DNA of 64,000 bases from Mariniflexile sp. TRM1-10 (GTDB taxonomy: Bacteria; Bacteroidota; Bacteroidia; Flavobacteriales; Flavobacteriaceae), in NCBI RefSeq assembly GCF_003425985.1, contig NZ_CP022985.1, positions 1,525,501 to 1,589,500 on the forward strand. The letters run 5' to 3'. This document shows positions 53,221 to 61,982 of the stretch, piece by piece. A program made the position numbers and the translations under genes. Each line of letters starts with the position of its first letter. Positions within the stretch are counted from its first letter, which is position 1. The notes beneath the pieces were generated by a model. That model was not told the origin of the DNA, ran no database searches, and worked only from the letters and a program-made list of their open reading frames with translations.

Positions 53221-54618
53221 TCACTTCAGCCCATCAACAGTAACACTAATATCACCTGTTACCTTTAAAAACGCCAAAATAGCATTATTAGTTAATTGTA
53301 TTCTTTGGAACTCGATATCTTCCATAGTGCCATTTACAAAAACACCTGGCATCGGTGAATAATTATTTAGATAATTTAACATGGTTTGCTTGCCTTCGTC
53401 TAAATTAGACTGAATAGAATACCTGCAATTTTCTTGTATCCGTTTTAGTATTAATCCTTTTGCCAACCAATTGGCGGTACGTAATAATTTGCTTTTGGTA
53501 TCTAAAACATAATCTAAATTATCAAAAAATAGTTCTTTGGTAACATTATTGTATAATGGGACACCTTCCAAATAAATGGTACCATTTACCGAACCTTGCA
53601 AATCGAGGGCAATCACCATTTTTCCTTGTTTATGCCAAATATCAACGTTTTTTACTGTTACTTTTTTTGAACCTGAACCAAACTCTTGTCCCGAAAAGTT
53701 TTTGGTCATTATTTTTGATGCGTCCAAATAGGTAGATATAGCAATAATATTGGATGTTACATGGTTTGGCATTTTGCTAACTGGCTTCAATACAATTTTT
53801 TTAGCATCAAATTTGGGTTCGGGTTGTTGTCCAATAACTGTTTCCATATAACATTTCATTCCCATTTGAAGTAGTACTTTGCCCTTATTTAGCTGGGCAT
53901 CGGTACTATAAATTTCAATAGGTACAATTCTTAGCCAACTTTCATAATCATCATTCATTTTAAAGGGCACCGTTAGTTTTTCAATGGCCTCCAAAACGTT
54001 TGGCTTAAAATCCATAGATGCTTCAATGGCGGCATCGATACTTTTTTCAATATCGGCTTTAAATATTTTTATGGCAGGATTAACAAGGTAGGTTACAGGT
54101 AATTTTTTTCCATAAACAACCATAGACGGACTTTCTTTCCATTCTAAGTCTGCAATACGTGTTTTTGATTTTAGTTTCCAATTAGACAAACCAATATCAC
54201 TGATTAATGTTACAACACCATTTAAATTGAATTCACTTGTCTTATAAAGATTAACACCCAAGGTTTGCGTGCCAATTCGGTATTTTATTATCGCTTTTAA
54301 AGGAAAAATTGTTTTAATTCGATTGTTGGATGCCATTTTATCATTTTGAATCATAATAGGCGCTTCTTTCCATATTTTTATTTCAATGTCATCGTCTTCA
54401 ATGGTTTTGTCCTCATAAATCAATCCTTTTAAAATAACATTGATTTGGTTTTCAATGTCTTTTAACTTCACACTAACCGGAACATTTATAAACGAAGGTA
54501 CATGCTCTAACGTCAATGGCGCGGTTTCTTCAGGTTCTGGTTTTAATGTCATAAGCTGCTGCTTTGAAACGCAAGATATATTAATAACAAGACATATGAA
54601 TACCAAAAAACACGACAC
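53221..54618 (-). CDS. DUF4403 family lipoprotein
   Basis: 465 aa. Lipobox LVINISC near residue 15. The opening FINVPVSVKLKDIENQINVI is characteristic of DUF4403, as are the repeated long beta stretches (WKLKSKTRIADLEWKESPSM, IVPIEIYSTDAQLNKGKVLL, IALDLQGSVNGTIYLEGVP). The fold is related to lipid-binding TULIP-like or BPI-like proteins in structure predictions of the family, but the function is not established. Envelope location is inferred. Confidence 0.85.
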   Translation of the reverse strand: MSCFLVFICLVINISCVSKQQLMTLKPEPEETAPLTLEHVPSFINVPVSVKLKDIENQINVILKGLIYEDKTIEDDDIEIKIWKEAPIMIQNDKMASNNRIKTIFPLKAIIKYRIGTQTLGVNLYKTSEFNLNGVVTLISDIGLSNWKLKSKTRIADLEWKESPSMVVYGKKLPVTYLVNPAIKIFKADIEKSIDAAIEASMDFKPNVLEAIEKLTVPFKMNDDYESWLRIVPIEIYSTDAQLNKGKVLLQMGMKCYMETVIGQQPEPKFDAKKIVLKPVSKMPNHVTSNIIAISTYLDASKIMTKNFSGQEFGSGSKKVTVKNVDIWHKQGKMVIALDLQGSVNGTIYLEGVPLYNNVTKELFFDNLDYVLDTKSKLLRTANWLAKGLILKRIQENCRYSIQSNLDEGKQTMLNYLNNYSPMPGVFVNGTMEDIEFQRIQLTNNAILAFLKVTGDISVTVDGLK

Positions 54619-54663
54619 ATATTTAACCGTTTTTTGATTCTTTTTTTAGCGGTAAATGTAAAT

Positions 54664-54884
54664 AAAAAATTTCTTGAAACAGACTGTCCTCGCAGAGCCA
54701 TAGAGATATACTTCGACTAGGCTCAGTACAGGTTTTGCCTGTTTCATTTTGACCTCTGGGTCAAAAACCGAAATTTTGTATTTTACCTCACCCAGAACTG
54801 CCTTTTCGGGCAGTTCTGACCTCTCCAAAGGAGAGGTGAATTGGATATCCCAAGGCAGAGCCCTTCGGGGAATTATTTAAATTA
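54664..54884. repeat. Family C interspersed repeat, copy 2
   Basis: 220 bp, almost identical to copy 1 over its right two thirds. It differs by an insert CTTCGACTAGGCTCAGTACAGG near the left end, which is also a REP-like sequence. Hairpins CAGAACTGCC/GGGCAGTTCTG and CCTCTCC/GGAGAGG are conserved. Confidence 0.82.
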
Positions 54885-55084
54885 AAGAGATGCTATTCAT
54901 TGTGAAAAATATTTTAATTCAACAAACACCTATTAAAAACGATTTTGCTGTAAAAAATATTTTTTTTTCTAAAAATGATAGACACAACGATTAATAATAG
55001 TCAATCATCTATTATTTTAAAGTTTTATCAAATTATGCTTTACCCTTGCGGTTAAATTTAAATAATATCTTAAACACATTCTAA

Positions 55085-55324
55085 ATGAAGAAAAAATTAC
55101 AATTATTAGCTACAGCAATGATGCTTTTACTATCTGTAAATGCGAGTGCCGACACTATTATCAATTCAGATTTAAACCTTTACAATCCAGACGTGCGTAA
55201 ATGTTTATTAGATGCTTCAAAAAGTGAAGGTTGGGAATTAAAATCAGTTTATATGAACGCTGACAAGAAACTTGTTTACGTTTTTTCAAAAGATAATAAT
55301 GACAAAATATTTATAAGTAAGTAA
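55085..55324 (+). CDS. Small exported protein of unknown function
   Basis: 79 aa. A clear signal peptide (LQLLATAMMLLLSVNASA) leaves a mature part of about 55 residues: TIINSDLNLYNPDVRKCLLD, then SEGWELKSVYMNADKKLVYV. No family is recognised. A TACCCTTG at 55041-55048 is a one-off match to the -7 box. An intrinsic terminator follows, so it is a monocistronic unit. Confidence 0.65.
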   Translation: MKKKLQLLATAMMLLLSVNASADTIINSDLNLYNPDVRKCLLDASKSEGWELKSVYMNADKKLVYVFSKDNNDKIFISK

Positions 55325-55350
55325 TTTATTGACTTACAAACAATTTAAGG

Positions 55351-55384
55351 CCAGCCAATATTTATTTAGGTTGGCTTTTTTTAT
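55351..55384 (+). terminator. Intrinsic terminator of the small exported protein gene
   Basis: AGCCAA...TTGGCT stem (loop TATTTATTTAGG) followed by a run of T, about 30 bp after the stop. Confidence 0.8.
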
Positions 55385-55425
55385 TTTTATACCCAAATGG
55401 ACTAGGTAAGTTTAATATAAAAAAC

Positions 55426-56166
55426 TTAAAAACCCCGCTCCTTCTGCAACTGCTCGTAAGCTTCTTGCACTTTCCTAAATTTTTCCTCGGCACCTTGTTG
55501 GTGTTCTTTGCCTAAATGAATCACTTTATCCGGGTGGTATTTTTTAGCCATGTTTCGGTAGGCTTTTTTAATATCGTCGTTGGTAGCTGCTTTATCAATT
55601 TCCAATATTTTATAGGCGCTATCTGCACTTTTATAAAACATGGCTTTGATGCTCTCGTAATCGTTATGGCTAATACCTAAATAACCTGCAATGGTATAAA
55701 TTTGGTGTACTTCATCATCGGTCACAAAACCATCGGCTTTGGCGATTCCGAATAGAAAATGAACCAATTGTAAACGTGAAGCATGCTCCATCATTTGCCT
55801 AATTTGCAAACAAACCTGTCTGGTAGAAATATTTTGTTGTTTATTTATCTCTTTAAAAAGTCTAAAGGCATGATTGGCACGCTCTTTTCCATACATACTT
55901 ACAAACTGATTACGAACAAAATCCAATTCGCGCTGGTCTTGTTTGCCATCGGCTTTTATAACAATAGAAGCTAAAATGAGCAAACTTATTTCAAAATCTC
56001 CCGGTTGGGTTTGTGGTCTTGTATAAATAGGTCTTTGCTTATACGTTGTTTGAAGACCCGAACCCATAGAATCGACAATACCGCCCAATGCCAAACCAAT
56101 AATGGCACCTATGGGACCTCCAAACGACCATCCAATAGCAGCACCAATCCATTTTGAAAAACTCAT
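55426..56166 (-). CDS. TerB/DnaJ domain protein (DjlA-like)
   Basis: 246 aa. The N-terminal glycine-zipper segment ([20 protein letters not shown]) may insert into membrane. The middle TerB domain (~60-165) has [20 protein letters not shown] and [19 protein letters not shown]. The C-terminal J domain (~180-246) has [20 protein letters not shown], with the HPD loop in [12 protein letters not shown]. It is a co-chaperone that stimulates DnaK ATPase. Its length and order match DjlA-type proteins. Confidence 0.92.
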   Translation of the reverse strand: MSFSKWIGAAIGWSFGGPIGAIIGLALGGIVDSMGSGLQTTYKQRPIYTRPQTQPGDFEISLLILASIVIKADGKQDQRELDFVRNQFVSMYGKERANHAFRLFKEINKQQNISTRQVCLQIRQMMEHASRLQLVHFLFGIAKADGFVTDDEVHQIYTIAGYLGISHNDYESIKAMFYKSADSAYKILEIDKAATNDDIKKAYRNMAKKYHPDKVIHLGKEHQQGAEEKFRKVQEAYEQLQKERGF

Positions 56167-56379
56167 ATAATTTCCTTTATTTTATTAATGACTTCAAATA
56201 TAATACTGTTAGTTGGGTTTTCTTGGTGTTTGTTACCAAAAAGGTTTGCTTTTATCTTGTTATTTATTCAGAATCATTTCATTTCTTAAATGAAAGGAAC
56301 CACAGAATACTGCGACTGAAAACTTAATTTTCCGTATCTTTGTAGTCTATTGAAATGTTAATTATTAAAATATAAAAAT

Positions 56380-56790
56380 ATGTATCCAGCAGAATTAGTA
56401 AAACCAATGCGAGAAGATTTAACCAAAGTTGGTTTTGAAGAATTACATACTGCCGAGGCTGTTGATGCGGCTTTGGCCAAAGAAGGCACTACATTGGTTG
56501 TCGTTAATTCGGTTTGCGGTTGTGCAGCGGCCAATGCACGCCCAGGTGCTAGAATGAGTTTACAAAACACCAAACGCCCAGACCATATTGTGACGGTTTT
56601 TGCAGGTGTTGACAAAGAAGCTGTTGATGCAGCTCGTGGTCATATGGTACCGTTTCCTCCAAGTTCGCCAAGTATGGCCCTGTTTAAAAATGGTGAATTG
56701 GTGCACATGTTAGAGCGTCACCACATTGAAGGCAGACCTGCAGAATTAATTTCGGAAAACCTTATCGATGCTTATAACGAGTATTGCTAA
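56380..56790 (+). CDS. BrxA/BrxB family bacilliredoxin
   Basis: 136 aa. The thioredoxin-like fold has the CGC active site in VVNSVCGCAAANARPGARMS (residues ~46-50) and the family tail MVPFPPSSPSMALFKNGELV, HMLERHHIEGRPAELI. In Firmicutes it removes bacillithiol from proteins; flavobacteria also carry such proteins. Transcription ends at a hairpin 72 bp downstream. Confidence 0.92.
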   Translation: MYPAELVKPMREDLTKVGFEELHTAEAVDAALAKEGTTLVVVNSVCGCAAANARPGARMSLQNTKRPDHIVTVFAGVDKEAVDAARGHMVPFPPSSPSMALFKNGELVHMLERHHIEGRPAELISENLIDAYNEYC

Positions 56791-56861
56791 TCATCATATT
56801 GATATTGCCAAACCTCTCTCAAAAACAAAAGAGAACAAAAAGGCTTGAAATTGCATAAATT

Positions 56862-56890
56862 AAAAACCACGACCAAATCGTGGTTTTTTA
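56862..56890 (+). terminator. Intrinsic terminator after bacilliredoxin gene
   Basis: AAAAACCACGA-CCAAA-TCGTGGTTTTTT, an 11-bp stem ending in a T run. Confidence 0.92.
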
Positions 56891-56944
56891 CTTTATTACG
56901 CAACCTTTTACAGTAATGACCATCTAACAATAAAAAATGAAGCT

Positions 56945-57334
56945 ATGAAAAAGTTGCTCCTACTTTTATTTACTACCTGCTTATTTTTAACGGCATTTAC
57001 TTGTGAAGATAATGCCACTTCAACAAAAGATGATGAACTGCAAGAATTACATGCTTCTAAAAAAGCCATTGAGGATTTAGCGGCAACTTCAATTTGTAAT
57101 GAAAACACCACTTGTAAATTTATTGCCTTAGGAAGCAAACCTTGTGGTGGTCCTTGGAGTTATTTGGTATATTCAACTTCTATAGATGTTGAAAACTTGG
57201 AAAATATGGTAGCAAATTACAATAAAAAGGAAGCTGATTTTAATAAAAAATGGGGGATTGTTTCCGATTGTGCTTATGCCATGCCTCCAAGCAGTGTAAA
57301 TTGTGAAAATAACATCTGTGTAGCTGTTTATTAA
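56945..57334 (+). CDS. Hypothetical lipoprotein
   Basis: 129 aa. Signal peptide LLLLLFTTCLFLTAFTC with a lipobox-like AFTC at residue ~20. The mature part holds paired Cys (ATSICNENTTCKFIALGSKP, CGGPWSYLVYSTS, SDCAYAMPPSSVNCENNICV) that could form disulfides. The KPCGGPW block recurs in flavobacterial lipoproteins of unknown role. It is followed after 26 bp by plsC. Confidence 0.65.
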   Translation: MKKLLLLLFTTCLFLTAFTCEDNATSTKDDELQELHASKKAIEDLAATSICNENTTCKFIALGSKPCGGPWSYLVYSTSIDVENLENMVANYNKKEADFNKKWGIVSDCAYAMPPSSVNCENNICVAVY

Positions 57335-57360
57335 AACCTGTTTTTGTTTATTTTTGGGGC

Positions 57361-58098
57361 ATGCAAAAAATATTTTCATACCCTTTAAGTATTATATATT
57401 ACCTATGTTTTTTTTTAACATTGGTTATATTTCATCCCATTCAGTGGTTTTGTTTTAATGTATTCGGTTATCAGGCACATAAAAAAAGCGTGGATGCTTT
57501 ACAGTTTTGCCTCATGCGATGCGCCAATATACTAGGCACACGTTTTACATTTAACAATCCATACCAAATAGACACCAATCAACCTTTAATTATTGTTGCC
57601 AACCACCAAAGTTTACACGACATTTACCCTATTACGTGGTATATGCGTAAGCACCACCCAAAGTTTATTAGCAAAATAGAATTAGGCAGAGGCATCCCCA
57701 GTGTGTCTTACAATTTACGCCATGGTGGCGCCGCTTTAATCGATAGAAAAAATCCCAGACAATCACTACCGGCGCTTATGAAATTTGGCGAATACATTGA
57801 AACCAACAAACGTGCTGCCGTTATTTTTCCTGAAGGAACTAGAAGTAAAAACGGTGAACCTAAACCATTTCAAACCAAAGGATTAGAAGTCCTATTAAAA
57901 AAAATTCCTTCGGCGACTGTTGTGCCGATCACCATAAATAACTCGTGGAAAATGTTAAAATATGGTAAATTTCCACTGGGTTTAGGCACACATATTGCTT
58001 TTACCGTGCATAAGCCTTTAAAAGTTAGTACCTTTGTAAACAAAGAAGAACTTATTAATAGTATTGAAGCTACTATTAAAAACAATATAAATCATTAA
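57361..58098 (+). CDS. plsC: 1-acyl-sn-glycerol-3-phosphate acyltransferase
   Basis: 245 aa. An N-terminal membrane helix (IIYYLCFFLTLVIFHPIQWF), then the acyltransferase blocks: VANHQSLHDIYP (catalytic HxxxxD), ISKIELGRGIPSV, AALIDRKNPR and VIFPEGTRSKNG (glycerol-phosphate binding), VVPITINNSW. It makes phosphatidic acid at the inner membrane. The desaturase gene follows by 11 bp, so the pair probably forms a membrane-lipid operon. Confidence 0.93.
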   Translation: MQKIFSYPLSIIYYLCFFLTLVIFHPIQWFCFNVFGYQAHKKSVDALQFCLMRCANILGTRFTFNNPYQIDTNQPLIIVANHQSLHDIYPITWYMRKHHPKFISKIELGRGIPSVSYNLRHGGAALIDRKNPRQSLPALMKFGEYIETNKRAAVIFPEGTRSKNGEPKPFQTKGLEVLLKKIPSATVVPITINNSWKMLKYGKFPLGLGTHIAFTVHKPLKVSTFVNKEELINSIEATIKNNINH

Positions 58099-58109
58099 AA
58101 ATTATAAAG

Positions 58110-59099
58110 ATGTCGTTAAAGAATGTAAGACTAGAGGTGATGCAGTTTTTGGAAAAGGACGTGGAATCTTTAATACAGAAGTATTTAATCCCTGTTGAAA
58201 CTATATGGCAACCAACAGATTTTTTGCCAAATTCTGAAAGTGATACTTTTTTTGAAGAAGTACGCGAAATAAGAGAATTATCAAAAGAATTGCCTTATGA
58301 TTTTTGGGTGGTTTTGGTAGGTGATATGATTACCGAAGAAGCATTACCAACCTACGAATCCTGGTTAATGGATGTTGAAGGTGTTGGACAAGTAGAACGT
58401 AACGGATGGTCTAAATGGGTACGCCACTGGACGGGTGAAGAAAACCGCCATGGCGATGTACTTAACAAATATTTATACCTTTCTGGGCGTGTAAACATGA
58501 AAGAAATTGAAAAAACAACCCAGTATTTAATTGCCGATGGTTTTGATATTGGTACGGATAGAGACCCTTATAAAAACTTTGTTTACACTAGTTTTCAAGA
58601 GTTGGCAACGTATATATCACATAATCGGGTTGCTAAAATTGCTAAAAAGAGTGGCAATAAGCAGTTAGCAAAAATGTGCCAAATAATTTCTGGAGACGAA
58701 ATGAGGCACCACCACGCCTATTCTGAGTTTGTAGAGCGTATTTTTAAGGTAGATCCCAGTCAAATGATGATGGCGTTTCATGATATGATGAAACTTAAAA
58801 TTACCATGCCAGCACATTTTTTAAGAGAATCGGGCAACCAAATTAGTACCGCTTTTGAAGAGTTCTCAAATACTGCACAGCGAATTGGCGTTTACACATC
58901 AACAGATTACGTTGATATTTTAGATAAATTAATTAAACGTTGGGAAATAGATAAAATTACTGGGCTTAGCGATGAAGCCGAAAAAGCCAGAGATTATCTA
59001 ATGAAACTTCCGGACAGAATGTACCGTTTATCTGAACGTATTAAAATACCACAAAACTCATTCCAGTTTAAATGGGTAGAGCCTGCTGTTATAAAATAA
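58110..59099 (+). CDS. Acyl-ACP desaturase
   Basis: 329 aa, soluble di-iron enzyme that introduces a double bond into acyl-ACP. The two carboxylate-bridged iron motifs are seen as HWTGEENRHGDVLNKYL and ISGDEMRHHHAYSEFV (E-E-x-x-H, D/E-E-x-R-H), plus MITEEALPTYESWL. It is related to plant stearoyl-ACP desaturases. Its 3' region contains MITE copy A3, and the probable terminator lies beyond it. Confidence 0.93.
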   Translation: MSLKNVRLEVMQFLEKDVESLIQKYLIPVETIWQPTDFLPNSESDTFFEEVREIRELSKELPYDFWVVLVGDMITEEALPTYESWLMDVEGVGQVERNGWSKWVRHWTGEENRHGDVLNKYLYLSGRVNMKEIEKTTQYLIADGFDIGTDRDPYKNFVYTSFQELATYISHNRVAKIAKKSGNKQLAKMCQIISGDEMRHHHAYSEFVERIFKVDPSQMMMAFHDMMKLKITMPAHFLRESGNQISTAFEEFSNTAQRIGVYTSTDYVDILDKLIKRWEIDKITGLSDEAEKARDYLMKLPDRMYRLSERIKIPQNSFQFKWVEPAVIK

Positions 59100-59104
59100 T
59101 ATAT

Positions 59105-59281
59105 CATTACATTTTTAGTACATGACAAAAATCCAAATATATTCAGATGTCAGTCTGAGCGCAGTCGAAGACATTGAAAATATTGTTATTTAATCGCATT
59201 TCGACTTTAGTTTATCTTGAGCGTAGCCGAAAGGCTCAATGTGACCCTCTGCAGTTTTTGTCATGTACTAAACATTACATT
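59105..59281. mobile_element. MITE family A, copy 3 (with perfect 9-bp target duplication)
   Basis: The element spans 59114-59272 (159 bp) with perfect 18-bp TTTAGTACATGACAAAAA inverted ends and the direct repeat CATTACATT at 59105-59113 and 59273-59281. Its left interior (ATTCAGATGTCAGTCTGAGC) is shared with copy 1. It appears to have inserted between the desaturase stop and its terminator. Confidence 0.92.
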
Positions 59282-59300
59282 ATTAAATTACTTTCTAATA

Positions 59301-59336
59301 AATTCCTTTCTAAACCGAAAGGAATTTTTATTTTTA
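59301..59336 (+). terminator. Intrinsic terminator downstream of desaturase
   Basis: AATTCCTTTC-TAAACC-GAAAGGAATT, a 10-bp stem followed by a T-rich tract. Confidence 0.88.
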
Positions 59337-59343
59337 TACCCTT

Positions 59344-59997
59344 ATGACTTCAAAAGAAATAATAAATAAAACCATCGGTTTTGTAAAAGAAACCCTTGCT
59401 GATGCTGAAGGTGGACACGATTGGTTTCATATCCTAAGGGTGTATAATAATGCGCTACACATCTCTAAAAATGAAGCTGTAGATGTATTTGTTGTTGAGC
59501 TTGGTGCTTTATTACACGATATTGCCGATAGTAAATTTCATAATGGCGATGAAACTGTGGGTCCGCAAGTAGCCCGTGAGTTTTTATTTAAACTGAATGT
59601 TGATTCTCAAGTTATTGAGCATGTTGTAAATATTATTGAAAACATCTCTTTTAAAGGCGGAAACGAGGCGCAAAAATTTAAATCGGCTGAACTGGATGTT
59701 GTTCAAGATGCCGATAGATTGGATGCTATTGGTGCCATTGGTATTGCAAGATGTTTTAATTACGGTGGTTTTAAAAACAGGGAACTTTATAACCCAGAAA
59801 TAAAGCCTCATCTTTCTATGACTAAGGCAGAATATAAAACATCAACAGCCCCTAGCATCAATCATTTTTATGAGAAATTATTGCTTTTAAAAGACAAGAT
59901 GAATACAAAAACAGGAAAAGATATAGCTACTAAAAGGCATGCTTTTATGGAACTATATCTTGAGCAGTTTTACAAAGAATGGAATGGCATCGTCTAA
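59344..59997 (+). CDS. HD domain phosphohydrolase
   Basis: 217 aa, YpgQ/YedJ-like. The metal ligands are seen as GGHDWFHILRV (first H), ALLHDIADSKF (HD pair), NISFKGG (conserved in this subfamily) and VVQDADRLDAIGAIGIARCF (last D). It probably hydrolyses a nucleotide or another phosphorylated metabolite. The substrate is unknown. It starts 8 bp beyond the preceding terminator, so its promoter must lie within or before that hairpin. Confidence 0.9.
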   Translation: MTSKEIINKTIGFVKETLADAEGGHDWFHILRVYNNALHISKNEAVDVFVVELGALLHDIADSKFHNGDETVGPQVAREFLFKLNVDSQVIEHVVNIIENISFKGGNEAQKFKSAELDVVQDADRLDAIGAIGIARCFNYGGFKNRELYNPEIKPHLSMTKAEYKTSTAPSINHFYEKLLLLKDKMNTKTGKDIATKRHAFMELYLEQFYKEWNGIV

Positions 59998-60136
59998 AAT
60001 ACAGGTTTCGATTGCTCTACCGATGACATTTTTTTAAACTAGGACTTCGACAAGCTCAGTCTGACAAACTAAACGTCATTTTATATTGCTTTTTTTAGAA
60101 TAAAAAGATACCTCAACCTGACATCTTTAAACTTAA

Positions 60137-61009
60137 TTATTGGATAATCAGCTTTATTTCCTTTCTATAATTTGAGGCACTTTTGCCTGTAATTTCATTA
60201 AATTGTTTGTTGAAATGTGAAAAATTATTAAACCCACATTCAAAACAAATATCAGCAATACTTTTTTGGCTTTCATTAAGCAATTTGGTAGCATGCACCA
60301 CCCGATATTCGTTTACCAATTGTGTAAAGGTTTTTCCGGTGGCTTTTTTAAAGTATCTACAAAACGCTGGCACCGTCATACTTACCTCATCGGCTATTTC
60401 ATCTAAAGTGATATGATTTTGAAAATTTTTATTGACATATTTAAATATAATATCAATTTTCGAACTATCCTGAGCCTCCGCTTCAAAAGCAAACCCATCT
60501 GCATTTAACAACGTATAATCATCTGTTGTTGCTAAATATTCTAAAATCTCTAAAAATTTTAAAACACGCTTTAAACCGCCGTGCTCTAATAGCTTTTCTA
60601 TTTTCGGGCCTATTTTCTGTTTTGTTTCTACCTTAAATCTTATCCCCTTTTTGGCTCTATCAAATAATGATACTATAGCTGCCATTTCAGGTACATTCAA
60701 AAAATCATCACCTAAAAAATTCGACTTAAACTGTATAGCCGTTTCGGTTCCATTGGCAGTTAAACGATCTGTAAAGCCATTATGTGGTAAATTGGATCCA
60801 ATAAGTATCAATTGACTATTATTAAAATAGGATAAATGATTTCCTATGTGTGTTTTACCTTGCCCTTTGTTTATATAAATAAGCTCTAATTCCGGATGAA
60901 AATGCCAGTAAGCGCCGTTTTTATCTATGGTTTCTACATGTTGCTTAACTAATATAGAACTTCCGAAACTTGGGGTGAGTTTCCTAAAAGTTGGTTTTTT
61001 ATTAATCAT
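60137..61009 (-). CDS. AraC family transcriptional regulator
   Basis: 290 aa. An N-terminal cupin (YWHFHPELELIYINKGQGKT, LILIGSNLPHNGF) would bind a small ligand. A C-terminal double HTH (~190-288) has LDEIADEVSMTVPAFCRYFK and SIADICFECGFNNFSHFNKQ, then FNEITGKSASNYRKE. Such regulators control carbohydrate genes, but none is adjacent here. Confidence 0.92.
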   Translation of the reverse strand: MINKKPTFRKLTPSFGSSILVKQHVETIDKNGAYWHFHPELELIYINKGQGKTHIGNHLSYFNNSQLILIGSNLPHNGFTDRLTANGTETAIQFKSNFLGDDFLNVPEMAAIVSLFDRAKKGIRFKVETKQKIGPKIEKLLEHGGLKRVLKFLEILEYLATTDDYTLLNADGFAFEAEAQDSSKIDIIFKYVNKNFQNHITLDEIADEVSMTVPAFCRYFKKATGKTFTQLVNEYRVVHATKLLNESQKSIADICFECGFNNFSHFNKQFNEITGKSASNYRKEIKLIIQ

Positions 61010-61153
61010 AACAAATATTTTTAAAACAAAATTACAATATATTATTATGCAAATATAGCCTTAATTAACTCGATTGTATGTTATTTTAACTTAACATCCA
61101 TTTAACATTTAATTAACAGTTAATATAGCATATAAACTGGTCAAATTTGATGT

Positions 61154-61183
61154 TTTGTAAGCTACGCTTCTACCATATCTTTG
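61154..61183 (+). promoter_or_regulatory. Strong Bacteroidota promoter ahead of a candidate small RNA
   Basis: TTTG (61154-61157), 18 bases, then TATCTTTG (61176-61183): a near-consensus match to TTTG-N19-TAnnTTTG. It points away from the AraC gene, and no open frame follows. Confidence 0.7.
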
Positions 61184-61189
61184 TACCGT

Positions 61190-61362
61190 TGAATGTTAGT
61201 AAATAAAAAACATTACTAATATCACAATCGTAAGTTTTGAAAAGTTAAATACTATATAAAATAACTCTGACAATAAAGAGTTCACAAAATTCATTAATAA
61301 TTAGTTTAATGTCTTATTTAGTTTAGTTGGTAAAGTGAGCTGTGGTGGCTCACTTTTTTTTT
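61190..61362 (+). ncRNA. Candidate small RNA of about 170 nt
   Basis: Between the promoter at 61154-61183 and the terminator at 61334-61362 the longest ATG frame is 8 codons. The transcript would be AT-rich and contain a small hairpin (CTCTGACAATAAAGAG) before the terminator. It lies between the AraC gene and sigma copy 2. Alternatively it is the remnant leader of a lost gene. Confidence 0.45.
61334..61362. terminator. Intrinsic terminator AGTGAGC...GCTCACT
   Basis: A perfect 7-bp GC-rich stem with loop TGTGGTG and nine T on the plus strand. On the minus strand the U-tract is poor, but the hairpin could still help end transcription of sigma copy 2, which stops at 61434. Confidence 0.85.
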
Positions 61363-61433
61363 GCCAATTTTTTACTCAGCTTTTTGGGAATCAAGTCAAA
61401 GTTATTCTATTCTAGCAAAAGCATTCATTTTGA

Positions 61434-61982
61434 TTATCCAAAACCCAAAATCCCCAAAACCTGCCTTAAAAACCCCAGAAGCTTTCTTAGTTTTCGGTAT
61501 GCCACTTTTTTATGGTCCTTGACCGTATTGACAGAGATGGACAGTGCCTTGGCGATCTCATCATTGGTGTAGTCCTTGATGCTGAGCCTTATCACCTGGG
61601 CAGCTTTTTCCGGAAGTGTCTTGATGGCGTTCTCTATGATAACGGTGGTTTCCACGATTACGGCTTCGGACATAAGGAATTCTTCCGTGCCATAGGCTTC
61701 AAGGTTTGTCTGCCCATAACGCTCTGTAACCAAGTGTTGTTTGCTTTTTAGATGGTTGAGGCATCTGTTTTTTACGGCTTTATAAAAATAGCCAGTGCTA
61801 TGATCCTCATTTTCAAAAGTGGTTTTGTCTTCCCATACCTTGATAAAAACCTCCTGAACGATGTCTTTTGAAGTTTCCAAATTATCGAGGTACTTGTATG
61901 CGAATACGCATAGTTGTGGGTACAGGCTCTTAAAAAGTGTGTTGTAGTCCTTAAGTGTTGGTTCTTTTTTGTCTTCCCTCAT
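61434..61982 (-). CDS. RNA polymerase ECF-type sigma-70 factor (copy 2)
   Basis: 182 aa from ATG 61982 (the frame is open to 62033, but ATG 61982 aligns with copy 1). It is about 85% identical to copy 1 at 92-640. The C-terminal half with region 4 (TLPEKAAQVIRLS..., NDEIAKALSISVNTVKDH) is almost unchanged. Differences cluster in the region 2 to 4 linker (TFENEDHSTGYF, QTNLEAYGTEEF). The start overlaps the stop of the 115-aa gene (ATGA), so the two are coupled. Promoter recognition is probably the same as for copy 1. Confidence 0.93.
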   Translation of the reverse strand: MREDKKEPTLKDYNTLFKSLYPQLCVFAYKYLDNLETSKDIVQEVFIKVWEDKTTFENEDHSTGYFYKAVKNRCLNHLKSKQHLVTERYGQTNLEAYGTEEFLMSEAVIVETTVIIENAIKTLPEKAAQVIRLSIKDYTNDEIAKALSISVNTVKDHKKVAYRKLRKLLGFLRQVLGILGFG

